A stretch of DNA of 64,000 nt from NCBI GenBank assembly GCA_964598535.1, contig CAZRCI010000008.1, forward strand, positions 92,633 to 156,632. Direction: 5' to 3'. Numbering within the stretch: position 1 is the stretch's first letter; the number at the start of each line of letters is the position of its first letter. Under the pieces are notes generated by a model, which searched no databases, was not told the DNA's origin, and was given only the letters and a program-made list of their open reading frames with translations. The translations under genes were made by a program, and so were the position numbers. Source of the stretch: JALHMI01 sp964598535 (lineage in GTDB: Bacteria > Planctomycetota > Planctomycetia > Pirellulales > PALSA-1355). Shown one piece after another: positions 23,802 to 33,425 of the stretch.

Positions 23802-26720
23802 ATGGTTCGTAAGCGGCTCAGGGTGCGCATGCAGTTTGCTCGTGATGAAAACGGCGATCGATCACGCAGGACGCGGCTCGGGACAAAGGCGACGCGCATG
23901 TCCGGCGGCGAGGCTCTTGAAGAGCGCTGCTTGCTGGCCGCTGACCTGTCGTACGACGAGGTCGCTGCCCAGTGGACAGCAACGCTGGGCGTCGATCCGA
24001 TCGCCATGCCGTTGACGCACGTTGTCGCTGAGCCGCTAGCCGGTACCGCGAAGACCACGGGGTTCTCGCCGACCCAGATTCGCGCAGCCTATGGCTTCGA
24101 CAACATCTACTTTCAGGGCAATACGATCGTTGGCGATGGAACCGGCCAGACCATCGCCATTGTCAATGCCTATCACACGCCCAATGCCGCGAACGACCTG
24201 GCGGCGTTCAGCGCCTATTACGGTTTGCCAGCCGCGAGCTTTACTCAGGTAGATCAGTACGGCGGGACAAATTACACGACATCCGTTGGCGCCTGGGCAC
24301 TCGAAACGGCGCTCGACGTGCAATGGGTGCATGCGCTTGCGCCGGGGGCTAGCATTTTGCTCGTAGAGGCGAATAGCGCTAGTTTCAGCGACTTGATGGC
24401 CGCAGTCGACTACGCACGGAATGTGCCCGGCGTGTCGGCCGTGTCGATGAGCTGGGGCGCGGCGGAATGGTCGGGCGAAACCTACTACAACCAATTCTTG
24501 ACCACGCCTGCCGGGCATGCCGGGGTTACTTTTTTCGCAGCGGCCGGAAATAGCGGCGGCCCTGGAGTCTATCCCGCCTATTCGCCGAACGTCGTAGCCG
24601 TGGGCGGCACGACCGTCACGTTGAATGGTTCCAACCAGATTCTTAGCGAGACGGCTTGGAGCGGGAGCGGTGGCGGCGTCAGCCAGTATCAATCGCAGCC
24701 CAGTTGGCAGAACGGTGTCGTCACGCAGAGCGCTACGCAGCGCGTCATGCCAGACGTCGCTTTCCTCGGTAACCCGAATACCGGAGTCGCCGTCTACGAT
24801 ACCTACAACAATTCATCGAGCACGCCGTGGTCGAAGGTTGCGGGCACGAGCTTCGCCGCGCCGAGTTGGGCGTCGCTGGTGACGATTGCCAATCAAGGTC
24901 GCACGCTGGCGGGATTGCCGGTGTTCGACATGAATGCGCTGATGACGCGGCTTTATTCGATGCCGGCCAGCAATTTCAACGACATTGTCAGTGGTTCGAG
25001 CGGCGGGACGATACCGCAGGCCGCGGGGCCTGGATTCGATGCCGTGACGGGACGCGGAACGCCAAAAGCGGCGCTGGTCGTCGATAGCCTCGTCGGCGTC
25101 AGCGCCGCGCCCACGGGCGTGACGCTGATGGCGATCAGCGATACAGGCATATCCAATTCGGATCGGATTACGCGGCTCAACAATTCGAACGCCGGCCAGA
25201 GATTGCAGTTTCAGGTATCGGGCACCACGGCCGGCGCGACCGTGCAGCTTTTTGCCGGCGGTGTGCTCATCGGTTCTGCGGTCGCGACGGGGAACATGAC
25301 CGTTGTCACCACCAATGGTAGCTTCACGCTCGTTGACGGTTTGCATTCGATCACCGCCAAGCAGGCCAAGCCGGCAGAGTTGTCGTCGGCCGCTTCGCCC
25401 GCGCTGCAAGTTACGATTGACGCTACGGCTCCGACCGCCGCGTTCGTCGCGGTTTCGCCCGATCCTCACGCGAATCCCGTGAGCAACATCGCGCTCACGT
25501 TTAGCGAAGTGGTGAGCGGGCTTAATTTGAACGCATTTTCACTGTCTCGCGATGGCGGCGCCAATTTGCTCTCGGATGCGCAAACACTTAGCACCACCGA
25601 CAACATTCAGTGGACCCTCGGTAATCTCAGCTCGATCACCACGATGCCGGGCTTCTATACGCTGGTGCTGATCTCGAACATGTCGCCGGTCATCGACGTG
25701 GCAGGAAATGTGGCCGGCGGCGCTCACGATACGTTCACCGTGTTGGTGAATGTGTTAAATCGGATGCTGTTCTACAATCAGTCCAAGTTCGATGGTAACG
25801 ACAGTGCCATCAACGACGCGGATGACAATGCGATCGCGATCGACAAACAGCCGTATTTTGCCGGTAGTGGCCTGGCCGAATTTAGTAGCGTTTCGAGCTA
25901 TTCACACGGTATCAACGGCCTCATGATCGATATTGCGGGTTCGCATCCGAATATCACCGCGGCCGACTTCAACTTCTTGGTGGGAAATAGCAATTCGCTT
26001 GCCGGTTGGACGACGGCGCCCGCGCCGACCGACGTATCCGTGCGGGCCGGGGCTGGCATCGGCGGATCTGACCGCGTCGTGATTACCTGGGCCAATGGCG
26101 CGATTGTCAATCAATGGCTCGAAGTGACTCTGCTTGCCAATGGCAACACCGGCCTGCCGTCGTCCGACACGTTTTATTTTGGCAATCGTATTGGGGACAC
26201 GGGGCTCGACACGCCTCCCAGCTTTTTTGTTACCGGGTTAGCGGACGAGTTTGCGGTCCGGAACCACCCTGCCTTTCTCCAGGAGATCACGAATATCTAT
26301 GATTTCAATCGCGATATGGTGGTGGGCCTGAGCGACCAACTGCTGGCTCGGAACAACCCCGGATTTCTGACGCGGCTAAACTTGGCGGCGCCGTTTGCAG
26401 CGCCATCGGCCATGACGCTTGTCGCTGAAGACGGTAGCCAGGCACCCGTCGCGGTGGCGCTGACTGTGCCCACGACTTCGGGATCGGAGCCGTTCGTGGA
26501 ACCGGCTGCCGCTATGTTTCCAAGTCCCGAGGCAGTTCCCGCCGAGTCGCAAGTGCTGGCAGAGTTGCCGGCGATGCGGCGTGTCGATCGTGGTTTGGCA
26601 TTCGCCCTAGCGCACGAATGGCTGCGGCGAACAAGCGAGTCCAGCCAAGATCCGACACTCGAAGAATCGCTCATCGAACTTCTTTCGGCCACACAACTGC
26701 GACACGCGCGGCGGCGTTAG
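23802..26720 (+). CDS. Secreted S53 (sedolisin-like) serine peptidase with C-terminal Ig-like and dockerin-like regions
   Basis: Protein of 972 residues. The basic N-terminus leads into EALEERCLLAADL (residues 38-50), a variant of the planctomycete LEPR-type export/anchor motif. The peptidase domain (about 85-430) has the sedolisin Glu168 and Asp172 in ALETALDVQW and the catalytic Ser350 in AGTSFAAP. GPGFDAVTGRGTP near residue 420 is the sedolisin calcium site. No long prodomain is visible. The oxyanion position reads AAAGN250SGG, with Asn as in subtilisins instead of the usual sedolisin Asp. A bacterial Ig-like region follows (about 540-650), and around residue 845 DFNRDMVVGLSDQLLARNNP resembles a dockerin calcium loop. 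ATG at 23802 is preferred over an earlier in-frame TTG. Confidence 0.83.
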   Translation: MVRKRLRVRMQFARDENGDRSRRTRLGTKATRMSGGEALEERCLLAADLSYDEVAAQWTATLGVDPIAMPLTHVVAEPLAGTAKTTGFSPTQIRAAYGFDNIYFQGNTIVGDGTGQTIAIVNAYHTPNAANDLAAFSAYYGLPAASFTQVDQYGGTNYTTSVGAWALETALDVQWVHALAPGASILLVEANSASFSDLMAAVDYARNVPGVSAVSMSWGAAEWSGETYYNQFLTTPAGHAGVTFFAAAGNSGGPGVYPAYSPNVVAVGGTTVTLNGSNQILSETAWSGSGGGVSQYQSQPSWQNGVVTQSATQRVMPDVAFLGNPNTGVAVYDTYNNSSSTPWSKVAGTSFAAPSWASLVTIANQGRTLAGLPVFDMNALMTRLYSMPASNFNDIVSGSSGGTIPQAAGPGFDAVTGRGTPKAALVVDSLVGVSAAPTGVTLMAISDTGISNSDRITRLNNSNAGQRLQFQVSGTTAGATVQLFAGGVLIGSAVATGNMTVVTTNGSFTLVDGLHSITAKQAKPAELSSAASPALQVTIDATAPTAAFVAVSPDPHANPVSNIALTFSEVVSGLNLNAFSLSRDGGANLLSDAQTLSTTDNIQWTLGNLSSITTMPGFYTLVLISNMSPVIDVAGNVAGGAHDTFTVLVNVLNRMLFYNQSKFDGNDSAINDADDNAIAIDKQPYFAGSGLAEFSSVSSYSHGINGLMIDIAGSHPNITAADFNFLVGNSNSLAGWTTAPAPTDVSVRAGAGIGGSDRVVITWANGAIVNQWLEVTLLANGNTGLPSSDTFYFGNRIGDTGLDTPPSFFVTGLADEFAVRNHPAFLQEITNIYDFNRDMVVGLSDQLLARNNPGFLTRLNLAAPFAAPSAMTLVAEDGSQAPVAVALTVPTTSGSEPFVEPAAAMFPSPEAVPAESQVLAELPAMRRVDRGLAFALAHEWLRRTSESSQDPTLEESLIELLSATQLRHARRR

Positions 26721-26767
26721 GCCGGCTCGTGGCTTTGCGTCGCCGTGTTCGGATGCGCCGAGGATTT

Positions 26768-27529
26768 TTACACGCGAAGCCGTTCGCTTTCGAGCCGCTT
26801 ATAAATAAAGGCAAGCGTTTTTTCCGCCATGCGGCCATAGTATTCGAAACCGTGCCCGCCCCCCGAGGTTTCCAGGTCAGCTTCATAGGGAATGCCCAGC
26901 GCGGCCAGCTTCATGCGCAGACGCTCGGCGCTTTCGTGCCAACGTGCGTCGATCGGATCGCAGCATAAGAAAATACTGCGCGGCCAGTTCAGGGGATGTA
27001 CGTGCAAGGTCGCGGTATCCTGGCGCGCGGCTTCCTTGTCGGCGTACATTTCCCAGAGCGTTTCATCTCCCTCGTCCATTCGCGTGTGGTAGTCGATGGC
27101 TGGCGAGATGGCGGCAACTACTGGAAACTGGTTTGGAAACTTGAAGGCCATCCGCAGGGCTCCCTGCCCTCCCATGCTCGTTCCAAGCAGTGCAATGCGC
27201 GGGGACTCGAGTTGCCAGCTTGTGCGCAGCCACTCCGTCACGTGTTCACGCACGTAGCACTCGGCCGTGATCTGCGAGTCGAATTCATTGCAAATGCGAT
27301 CGGTCCACCAACTGCGCGCGGTGCGGGGACATACGACGCGAAAACCATAGCGATCGAACTCGCGAAGAAACTGCGGTTTGTCGTGCAGGCGATTGAGGTG
27401 AACTCCGTGCAGATAGATCACGGTGTAGCCGTGTTCGTTGAGCCGGGGCGGGCAATATACCTCGCAGGTATGGCCGGCGATGTCGATTTCAGACCACTGG
27501 CCGGGGGCCGGAGACGGAGAAATGTCCAT
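26768..27529 (-). CDS. Alpha/beta hydrolase, esterase D-like
   Basis: Protein of 253 residues without a signal peptide. The fold markers are YLHGVH (oxyanion strand, about residues 39-44), the nucleophile elbow GTSMGGQGALRMAF near 116-129, an acidic residue in CDPIDARWHE and the catalytic His in GGGHGFEYY close to the C-terminus. This order fits the esterase D / S-formylglutathione hydrolase and related PHB-depolymerase-like families. The substrate is not predictable. The gene converges with the S53 peptidase gene. Confidence 0.78.
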   Translation of the reverse strand: MDISPSPAPGQWSEIDIAGHTCEVYCPPRLNEHGYTVIYLHGVHLNRLHDKPQFLREFDRYGFRVVCPRTARSWWTDRICNEFDSQITAECYVREHVTEWLRTSWQLESPRIALLGTSMGGQGALRMAFKFPNQFPVVAAISPAIDYHTRMDEGDETLWEMYADKEAARQDTATLHVHPLNWPRSIFLCCDPIDARWHESAERLRMKLAALGIPYEADLETSGGGHGFEYYGRMAEKTLAFIYKRLESERLRV

Positions 27530-27784
27530 GCGGAGAAAATTTCAAGAGGTGCGATGCGGATCAGCAATGGAGAATCACCACCGGCTTAGTTTATCGGTCC
27601 GTCATAGCCCGCGAAAGTCGCAAGGCCGAGGGGCAGATTTCGTTAGGCAAAACGAGTGCGACCGGCGGAATCGATATCGTTGGCGCGATTGGCCTGCGGA
27701 AGCATGGTAGGCTTCAGGGTGGACGAACCGCTCGCAGAGTTGCGGCGCGGAGACATGGTACCAAGCAATTGAAATGGATTCAGG

Positions 27785-28219
27785 ATGAGCAGTTCTCCCG
27801 CCCTGGGCGACCGGAGTTTACCGTCCCAGCCATTTGCGACTCCGCTGGCGCCCGTGGCGCACCAGGGGCAAGACGAGCCAATCGATCTGGCAAGCTTGCT
27901 ACGGCGGTGTCTCGAAGATGTGCAGTTCTGCGGAATCGTGCTGCACAAGTTCGCAGCGCGAAGCGCAGACCAGGTGGCCGCGCTCGAGCGTGCCTTGGAA
28001 TCGGGCAATACTGTGGAGCTAGCGCGCGAAGCGCATACGTTGCAAGGCGTGGCGGCGAACCTCAGCGCCACGGCGTTAAGGCTGCGAGCCGATGAGTTGG
28101 AACATGCGGCGCGGATCGGAGAATTGAAGGCCGCACGGAAGTTGCTCGACGCGGCGCGCGACGAAGTTTTTCGCTGCCGACATGTGATCCCGCAGCTATT
28201 GTTGCGGCTTGCTCAATAA
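27785..28219 (+). CDS. Hpt (histidine phosphotransfer) domain protein
   Basis: Protein of 144 residues. After a 30-residue flexible N-terminus, a four-helix Hpt domain (about 33-140) carries the phosphorylatable His84 in AREAHTLQGVAANLSA, close to the consensus AHxLKGxAxxLGA. It would pass phosphate between a hybrid histidine kinase and a response regulator. No kinase gene is next to it. The closest receiver gene in the window (38420) lacks the phospho-acceptor Asp and so is not an obvious partner. Confidence 0.85.
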   Translation: MSSSPALGDRSLPSQPFATPLAPVAHQGQDEPIDLASLLRRCLEDVQFCGIVLHKFAARSADQVAALERALESGNTVELAREAHTLQGVAANLSATALRLRADELEHAARIGELKAARKLLDAARDEVFRCRHVIPQLLLRLAQ

Positions 28220-28271
28220 TGCCTTAGCGGCGGCGGCCGCCCGTTGGTGGCCGCTCGGCGCTACCTCACCA

Positions 28272-30077
28272 TTATTTCACCGCGCTCGTTTCGGCCGGGG
28301 CCTGCGTGAGCTTAAGTGTGCCGGGGATGGTCGCGGTCGTGAACCAGCCGATCATCATTTCATCCCAGGTCTGTTCCCCGAACCGCACGGCCTTGGTGGG
28401 GTCGGGATTCGTCGGACTGTCGGCCGAATTGTCGTAATAGGCCTCGCAAGCGAGCTTCGAGCCTTTGGGCATGAATTTCGGCTTGGCCAGGATGTAATCG
28501 ATCTGCCAATTGAAATCCCAGCGTGGCACGTCGAGCAAGACCTCGCGAGTGCCATCGGGATAGGTCGCCTCGTAGCGGAACGACTTGCCGCGCATGTGCA
28601 TGTGCGGCGTCATGCTCAACAATAGTTTGTCCTCTTTGAAGCGATACTGCGAGGTGACTTTGTGGTTCTTCGCGCCGGGAGGAATTGTAAACGCGACGTT
28701 GATGGCCCAACCGCTTTCGGCAAGTTGGGTGACTTCGCTTTGCTCGATAAACTTAAGCCCCAACGTGCTGAGGTCCACTTGCTCGCGTCCGTTCGGCGTG
28801 TAGTGCATTTGGAAGACGATCTTCGAACCGGCCGGAATCTTCTTCGCCAGGCCATCTTCCATCGTTCGCGGCGGCGAACCCGGCGCATAGGCGGCCAGCA
28901 ATGAGCCGCGAAGCAGGTCCGCTTGTCCGCCGGGCGACTGGAGAAAGACCAGAATGTGATGCACGACGGAGCGATTGCCGGGGCGTGCCTCGCATGCGAC
29001 CATCCACATGTCTTCAGTGAAACCCGGATCGACCGTGAAATGCTGATAGTCGACGACTCCCTCGGCCGGTACTGTGAAGGGCGAGTCGGCCATCGGTATC
29101 ACGAGGTCCGGTTGGGGAATGTTCCAACCCTCGGCGAATTGACGCGGCTCGGGCAAGTCGTTTCGATCACCTTCGGGACAGCCGGCGTCGACCCAGGCAA
29201 AAATCTGACGCTTTTCTTCGTCGCTCAATCGAGCATCGTTGATGAAGTGGCCAACCGCCGGGTCGGCAAACCAGGGAGGCATGCGCCCCTGGTCGACGAC
29301 TTCGCGAATCGTCGCCGACCAGCCAATGACGTCTTCGTAGCTGGAGAGCGTAAACGGGCCGATCTCCCCCGTGCGATGGCATTCGACGCAGCGATTTTGA
29401 AAGATGCGCGCGATCTCGCGCGAGTAAGTCACCTCGCTGCCCGTCGGTTTCGGCATGCGCCCAATGTAACACCCTACCGCCTCGGTTTGGGTAACGCTGA
29501 CTGCCTTACCTTCCAGCAGTTCGTCCAAGGCGAGCTTCAGGTCGCTGCGCGGGTTGATCGATTTCTGGACTCCGGGCTCAAACTGGCCATCGATGCGGCC
29601 GTGATAGCGAATGGTTCGTGTTTCGTCGAGTACGAATGCCTCGGGGGTCCGTTTGGCTCCATATGCGTCCGCGACCACATTGTGATGGTCTTTCAGCACG
29701 GGGAACGTCAGGCCGTGCTCTCGAACATATTCGGCGATCTCGTCGGCGGAGTCTTGCAAGTTGGAGTCGATCCCGACGAAGGCAACCTGTTGAGCGGTAT
29801 AAGCGGCGGCCAATTCGCTCAATCTCGGCGCATACAGCCGAGCGAGCGGGCACTCTGTGCCCAAGAAGATCACGACAACAAGCCTCTTATCGTGAAGCTT
29901 GGTTAGGCTGTGTTCCTGGCCGGATCCATCGGTGAGCCTGAACTCGGGGGCTCGCTGCCCGACGACACTCGCGGGCACATCCGCGGCGGCGAGCAGCGTT
30001 GCGTTCAACACGATCGTGGCGAGTGAAATTAGAGTTGTGCCGAACGATCGACGCTTCAGAGCCATTGCATGCGACAT
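28272..30077 (-). CDS. Redoxin - cytochrome c - copper type II monooxygenase-like fusion protein
   Basis: Exported protein of 601 residues with a hydrophobic signal (about 9-32). Domain 1 (36-190) is an AhpC/TSA-like redoxin with Cys76 in GTECPLARLYAP; the resolving Cys of thioredoxins is absent. Domain 2 has one haem-binding motif CVECH (230-234) followed by GPFTLSSYEDV and MPPWFADP. Domain 3 (about 330-590) resembles copper type II ascorbate-dependent monooxygenases: His373-His374, MHYTPNG with His425, and MTPHMHMRG with His492 and His494. These are the usual copper ligands. The architecture recurs in Planctomycetes and relatives; the reaction is unknown. GAGGAG upstream of ATG 30077 supports the start. 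Confidence 0.82.
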   Translation of the reverse strand: MSHAMALKRRSFGTTLISLATIVLNATLLAAADVPASVVGQRAPEFRLTDGSGQEHSLTKLHDKRLVVVIFLGTECPLARLYAPRLSELAAAYTAQQVAFVGIDSNLQDSADEIAEYVREHGLTFPVLKDHHNVVADAYGAKRTPEAFVLDETRTIRYHGRIDGQFEPGVQKSINPRSDLKLALDELLEGKAVSVTQTEAVGCYIGRMPKPTGSEVTYSREIARIFQNRCVECHRTGEIGPFTLSSYEDVIGWSATIREVVDQGRMPPWFADPAVGHFINDARLSDEEKRQIFAWVDAGCPEGDRNDLPEPRQFAEGWNIPQPDLVIPMADSPFTVPAEGVVDYQHFTVDPGFTEDMWMVACEARPGNRSVVHHILVFLQSPGGQADLLRGSLLAAYAPGSPPRTMEDGLAKKIPAGSKIVFQMHYTPNGREQVDLSTLGLKFIEQSEVTQLAESGWAINVAFTIPPGAKNHKVTSQYRFKEDKLLLSMTPHMHMRGKSFRYEATYPDGTREVLLDVPRWDFNWQIDYILAKPKFMPKGSKLACEAYYDNSADSPTNPDPTKAVRFGEQTWDEMMIGWFTTATIPGTLKLTQAPAETSAVK

Positions 30078-30438
30078 TTTAGATTCTCCTCACGCGAGCG
30101 CGGATAGCGGCCAACGAGAGGTCGGCGCGTCGATGTGGTTACCCTGGTGTACCCCGTAATCGTCCAGGAGGTGTCATGCGCCGCCTGGATCATTCTAAAG
30201 GTTTGGCCAATGGGCTATTTCCTACCCGGTATTCGCTGCCCGAGGCAACAGGGAATTGTGCCTCTAGAAGGTGGTTTGGCCGGCTGCCTTGCATTAAAAT
30301 CAAACGCGTCGTGCGTCCCCCCCTAGGAACTCGGCGGGAAACCATCGAGCTCGGGCCGATGGCCGCGCGCGACATTGCTATCCCTGCCCTTAATTTGCCA
30401 GCCCGCTATCAGCCCACCTCTGGAAAGGACCTTCGGCC
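30078..30438. other. Divergent intergenic region, no gene recognised
   Basis: 361 bp between two divergent genes, expected to contain both promoters. A strong AGGAGGTG precedes ATG 30176, but the frame it opens runs 210 bp into the following gene in another phase and encodes nothing recognisable. I see no clear promoter hexamer pair or hairpin. Confidence 0.4.
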
Positions 30439-31899
30439 ATGTCGCGACTCAATCGCCGTAAATTCCTACAGCATTCGGCCGCCGCTAGCACTGCTTTCAG
30501 CTTATTTACAATTGCCGGCACAAAGGCTTCGGGCCGTGTGCTGGGAGCGAACGACGCTGTTCGCGTGGGAGTCGCCGGCATTCGCGGTCGCGGGCAGTCG
30601 CATATCAATGCGTTCGCCAAGGAACTCAAAGACCAAAACACGCAAGTAACGTACCTGATTGATCCGGACACTCGGTTGTTCGGTGCCCGAGGTTCCACCG
30701 TGACGGAACTCGGTGGAAACAGCCCCAAAGCGGTCAAGGACATTCGCGAGGCGTTGGATGACAAGAACCTTGACGTGATTACCGTGGCCACGTGCAATCA
30801 CTGGCACTCGCTGATCACGATCTGGGCCTGCCAGGCCGGCAAGGATGTCTATGTCGAAAAGCCGATCAGCCACAACGTGTTCGAGGGGCGGCAATGCGTC
30901 GAAGCGGCAAAGAAGTATGGCCGCGTCGTCCAGCACGGCACGCAGCAGCGTTCGAGCCTCGAGCGAGCCACGGAAATCGCCGCGCTGCAGAGCGGCAACT
31001 ATGGCAAGCTACTCGTTTCGAAAGGCTACTGCTGCAAGCCTCGCTGGAGTATCGGATCCAAGCACGCCGAAACGCCGCCAAGCGAATTGGATTTCAATCT
31101 CTGGTTGGGGCCGGCGCCCGAGCAGACCTACCACGGCAATCTTGTGCCCTACAATTGGCATTGGTTCTGGGACACAGGCAACGGCGACATCGGCAACCAG
31201 GGCGTACACGAGATGGATGTTGCACGCTGGGCGATCAAAGGCGCGACGCTTCCCAAGAGCGTCTGGAGCCTTGGCGGGCGGTTTGGCTACCAGGATCAGG
31301 GGCAAACGCCAAATACTCAGATGGCCGTTTTCGACTACGGCGACGCGCTGCTGCTGTTCGAGGTGCGCGGGTTGGTGGGCAACAAGGACCGCGGTGATCT
31401 TCCGAGCAACGTCTCGAACGAGTACTACACCACCGAAGGCGTCATTCGAGAAAGTAAGTTCTACAAGCACGGAAGCGACAGCGGCGAGCCGCTTGCCGAC
31501 GTCGAAGCGCACGTTACCCCCGGCGGCACGTTCGGCAGTTTTCTTACGGCGGTCCGAACTCGCAAGCCAGAGGACAACAACGCGAACGCTGAAGTGGCAC
31601 ACCACTCGGCCGCGCTCTGCCATCTGGCGAACATTTCCTATCGATTGGGTGAGAAAGCCTCCTACGACAAGGCCACAGGCGCGATTGGCGACAATAAGCA
31701 GGTGGTCGCGTGCTTTGACGCCTTGCGCGACAACCTGAAGGCTATCGGCGTGGATCTGCAAGAAAACGAGTATCAACTCGGTCGCAGGTTGGCGTTTGAC
31801 GCCGCAAACGAAAAGTTCACAGGCGAGGGCGCCGAGGTTGCGAACACGTTACTCACGCGCGAGTACCGTGCACCGTTTGTGGTGCCCCGGCAGGTTTGA
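30439..31899 (+). CDS. Gfo/Idh/MocA family oxidoreductase with Tat signal
   Basis: Protein of 486 residues. The N-terminus NRRKFLQHSAAASTAFSLF is a twin-arginine signal, so the folded NAD(P)-binding enzyme should be exported. The Rossmann motif is VGVAGIRGRG (about 43-52) and the family lysine block is VEKPISHN (Glu140-Lys141-Pro142). The C-terminal half has the extended insert typical of planctomycete members. Such proteins act on sugars, inositols or amino sugars; the substrate is not predictable. A second, shorter member lies at 43355-44674. The shared hairpin at 31966-31995 may end this transcript too. Confidence 0.87.
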   Translation: MSRLNRRKFLQHSAAASTAFSLFTIAGTKASGRVLGANDAVRVGVAGIRGRGQSHINAFAKELKDQNTQVTYLIDPDTRLFGARGSTVTELGGNSPKAVKDIREALDDKNLDVITVATCNHWHSLITIWACQAGKDVYVEKPISHNVFEGRQCVEAAKKYGRVVQHGTQQRSSLERATEIAALQSGNYGKLLVSKGYCCKPRWSIGSKHAETPPSELDFNLWLGPAPEQTYHGNLVPYNWHWFWDTGNGDIGNQGVHEMDVARWAIKGATLPKSVWSLGGRFGYQDQGQTPNTQMAVFDYGDALLLFEVRGLVGNKDRGDLPSNVSNEYYTTEGVIRESKFYKHGSDSGEPLADVEAHVTPGGTFGSFLTAVRTRKPEDNNANAEVAHHSAALCHLANISYRLGEKASYDKATGAIGDNKQVVACFDALRDNLKAIGVDLQENEYQLGRRLAFDAANEKFTGEGAEVANTLLTREYRAPFVVPRQV

Positions 31900-31965
31900 G
31901 CGGCGTGCGGCATCCGCTCGCGGATGTCTTCTGGCGAGGGGCAGCTCATTCAGCGCAACAAAAAG

Positions 31966-31995
31966 ACCTGCCCGGGACTTTCGTCCCGGGCAGGT
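31966..31995 (-). terminator. Rho-independent terminator of the cysteine-rich protein gene
   Basis: A perfect 13-bp stem (31966-31978 with 31983-31995) closes a 4-nt loop that reads GAAA on the minus strand. On that strand the hairpin is followed by CTTTTTG, giving the U-tract. It begins 31 bp after the stop codon of the leftward gene at 32027. In the plus direction a weaker run (ACTTTCGTTT) follows, so partial bidirectional use for the gene ending at 31899 is possible. Confidence 0.85.
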
Positions 31996-32026
31996 ACTTT
32001 CGTTTCAGGCAGAGAGTCGTTCGTGC

Positions 32027-32797
32027 TTAGCTGCGACGGACGATCTTGCTGCTGGCGGCAACCACACGACGCTTGCTGGGGACCGAAGCCGAGGGATCGG
32101 CATTCGGAGCCGGGGGCAGCGGGGCGTCGTCAGCCGGAGCTTCTACATCACCGGACGGGGCGGCACCGCAGCCGGACGCACATCCAGCCGCACAGCCCGT
32201 CGCACAACCATCGGCACAGCCCGCGTTGCAGCCCGAGGGCTTGTAGCACTTCTTGTGGTGGAAGATGCCGAGCAGACCGCAGTGATGACGCTTGGGCTTG
32301 CAGCAGGTGTTGTAAGCCGGGGCACAGCAGGCGGGTTCAGCCGCACAGCCGCAAGCAGCCGGAGCCGCACAAGCCGGTTCACAAGGATCCGCATAGCAAG
32401 CCGGTTCAGCGGCACAGCAGGCGGGTTCGGCCGCACATCCACTACCACAGTTCGAGTGGCAGCGATTCTTGTGGCAGAAGCCAATCAAGTGGTCATGCAG
32501 ACCGGCGAGAATGCCGCGGTGGCATTTCTTACGGTAGCATGTGGGAGCCGCACAGCAAGCCGGTTCAGCAGCGCAGCAAGCGGGTTCATAGGCCCCTGCC
32601 GCACAGCACGAGGCTTCGGCCGCTTGGCAAGCCGGTTCACAACCCTTGTCGCAACCACACGACGGTTCAGACGTGCAACAAGTGTTGCAGCCGCAGTCGT
32701 TCAGGCCTAACATGCGGTCCAAAAGCTCAAAACCAAAGCTTTGGCTACACAGGCCTACGCTGACTACTAGCGCACCAAAGACCATGTTCCATTTCAT
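32027..32797 (-). CDS. Cysteine-rich exported repeat protein
   Basis: Protein of 256 residues with a signal peptide (MKWNMVFGALVVSVGLCSQSFG). It contains about 40 cysteines, close to one residue in six, arranged in CC pairs within repeats of the type EPACCAAEPACCA. A second type, CNAGCADGCATGCAAGC, is a run of tetrapeptide GC repeats at about residues 195-215. Two His/Lys-rich blocks (KCHRGILAGLHDHL, KRHHCGLLGIFHHKKC) interrupt them. The C-terminus is Pro/Ala/Asp-rich and then basic. The pattern suggests a disulfide-linked or metal-binding envelope protein; this is inference. A good ribosome site (GGAG) and a strong terminator suggest a well-expressed single gene. Confidence 0.8.
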   Translation of the reverse strand: MKWNMVFGALVVSVGLCSQSFGFELLDRMLGLNDCGCNTCCTSEPSCGCDKGCEPACQAAEASCCAAGAYEPACCAAEPACCAAPTCYRKKCHRGILAGLHDHLIGFCHKNRCHSNCGSGCAAEPACCAAEPACYADPCEPACAAPAACGCAAEPACCAPAYNTCCKPKRHHCGLLGIFHHKKCYKPSGCNAGCADGCATGCAAGCASGCGAAPSGDVEAPADDAPLPPAPNADPSASVPSKRRVVAASSKIVRRS

Positions 32798-33425
32798 CGA
32801 GCAACGTCTCCTTTACTTGAACTGCGGATAGCGTGCACCCTGAATCTGGCACAGCTCGTCTGGCCGTTCCGCTTTTTGGGGCGGGCGTGCTCGACGGGTG
32901 GCTTTGGGTAACTCGTCGCTCCGAGGAAAGAGCGGCGGATCACTTACGGCCGGTTGGGGAAGGCAATGTCAGGCAGGGTTTGGGTGGGGTCGGAACCAGC
33001 AGTTCACACGGTTGTTGGCGACAGGATCGGTCGAGCCAATCCTTGACTCGAAAAGTCCGAGCCGGTTGTCCTGACGCCTTTATACGTGCCTCTTCCGGCA
33101 CGCGATCCTCGGCAGGTTGACACCTACGATATCGGCACGCTGGCAAACGCCCCTTGAGAGCGCAGAAGTATTTTTCAAATACGACTTTACGGCTACTGTT
33201 ACGTAGATATTGCCGTAGGCGCAAGACAGCTAGACCTTGACGGTCGCAAGCTCGACTTTTCCGGTGGTGGCCGGCAAATCGGGCCTGTGGTAAGGTGACT
33301 TTATCGATCACGAAAACCCGGCCGGCGCCGATCGCGCCCGTCGGTTTCCAATCTAAGGGGGGTTCCGGTTCAGGGTAGGCCGTTGTTTTGCTTCGAAGCG
33401 GCCTGCTAGCTGCCAGAAAAATTGC
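32798..33425. other. Divergent intergenic region, no gene recognised
   Basis: 628 bp upstream of both the cysteine-rich protein gene and the cupin gene. AAAGGAG stands before the leftward start. Open frames on both strands show no recognisable protein, and I found no convincing promoter pair. Composition is uneven, with a more AT-rich stretch near 33160-33210. Confidence 0.4.

Noticed and set aside
30176..30649. Open frame with a strong AGGAGGTG before its ATG
   Set aside because: It runs 210 bp into the Gfo/Idh/MocA gene out of phase and has no recognisable protein features; the ribosome-like site is probably chance.
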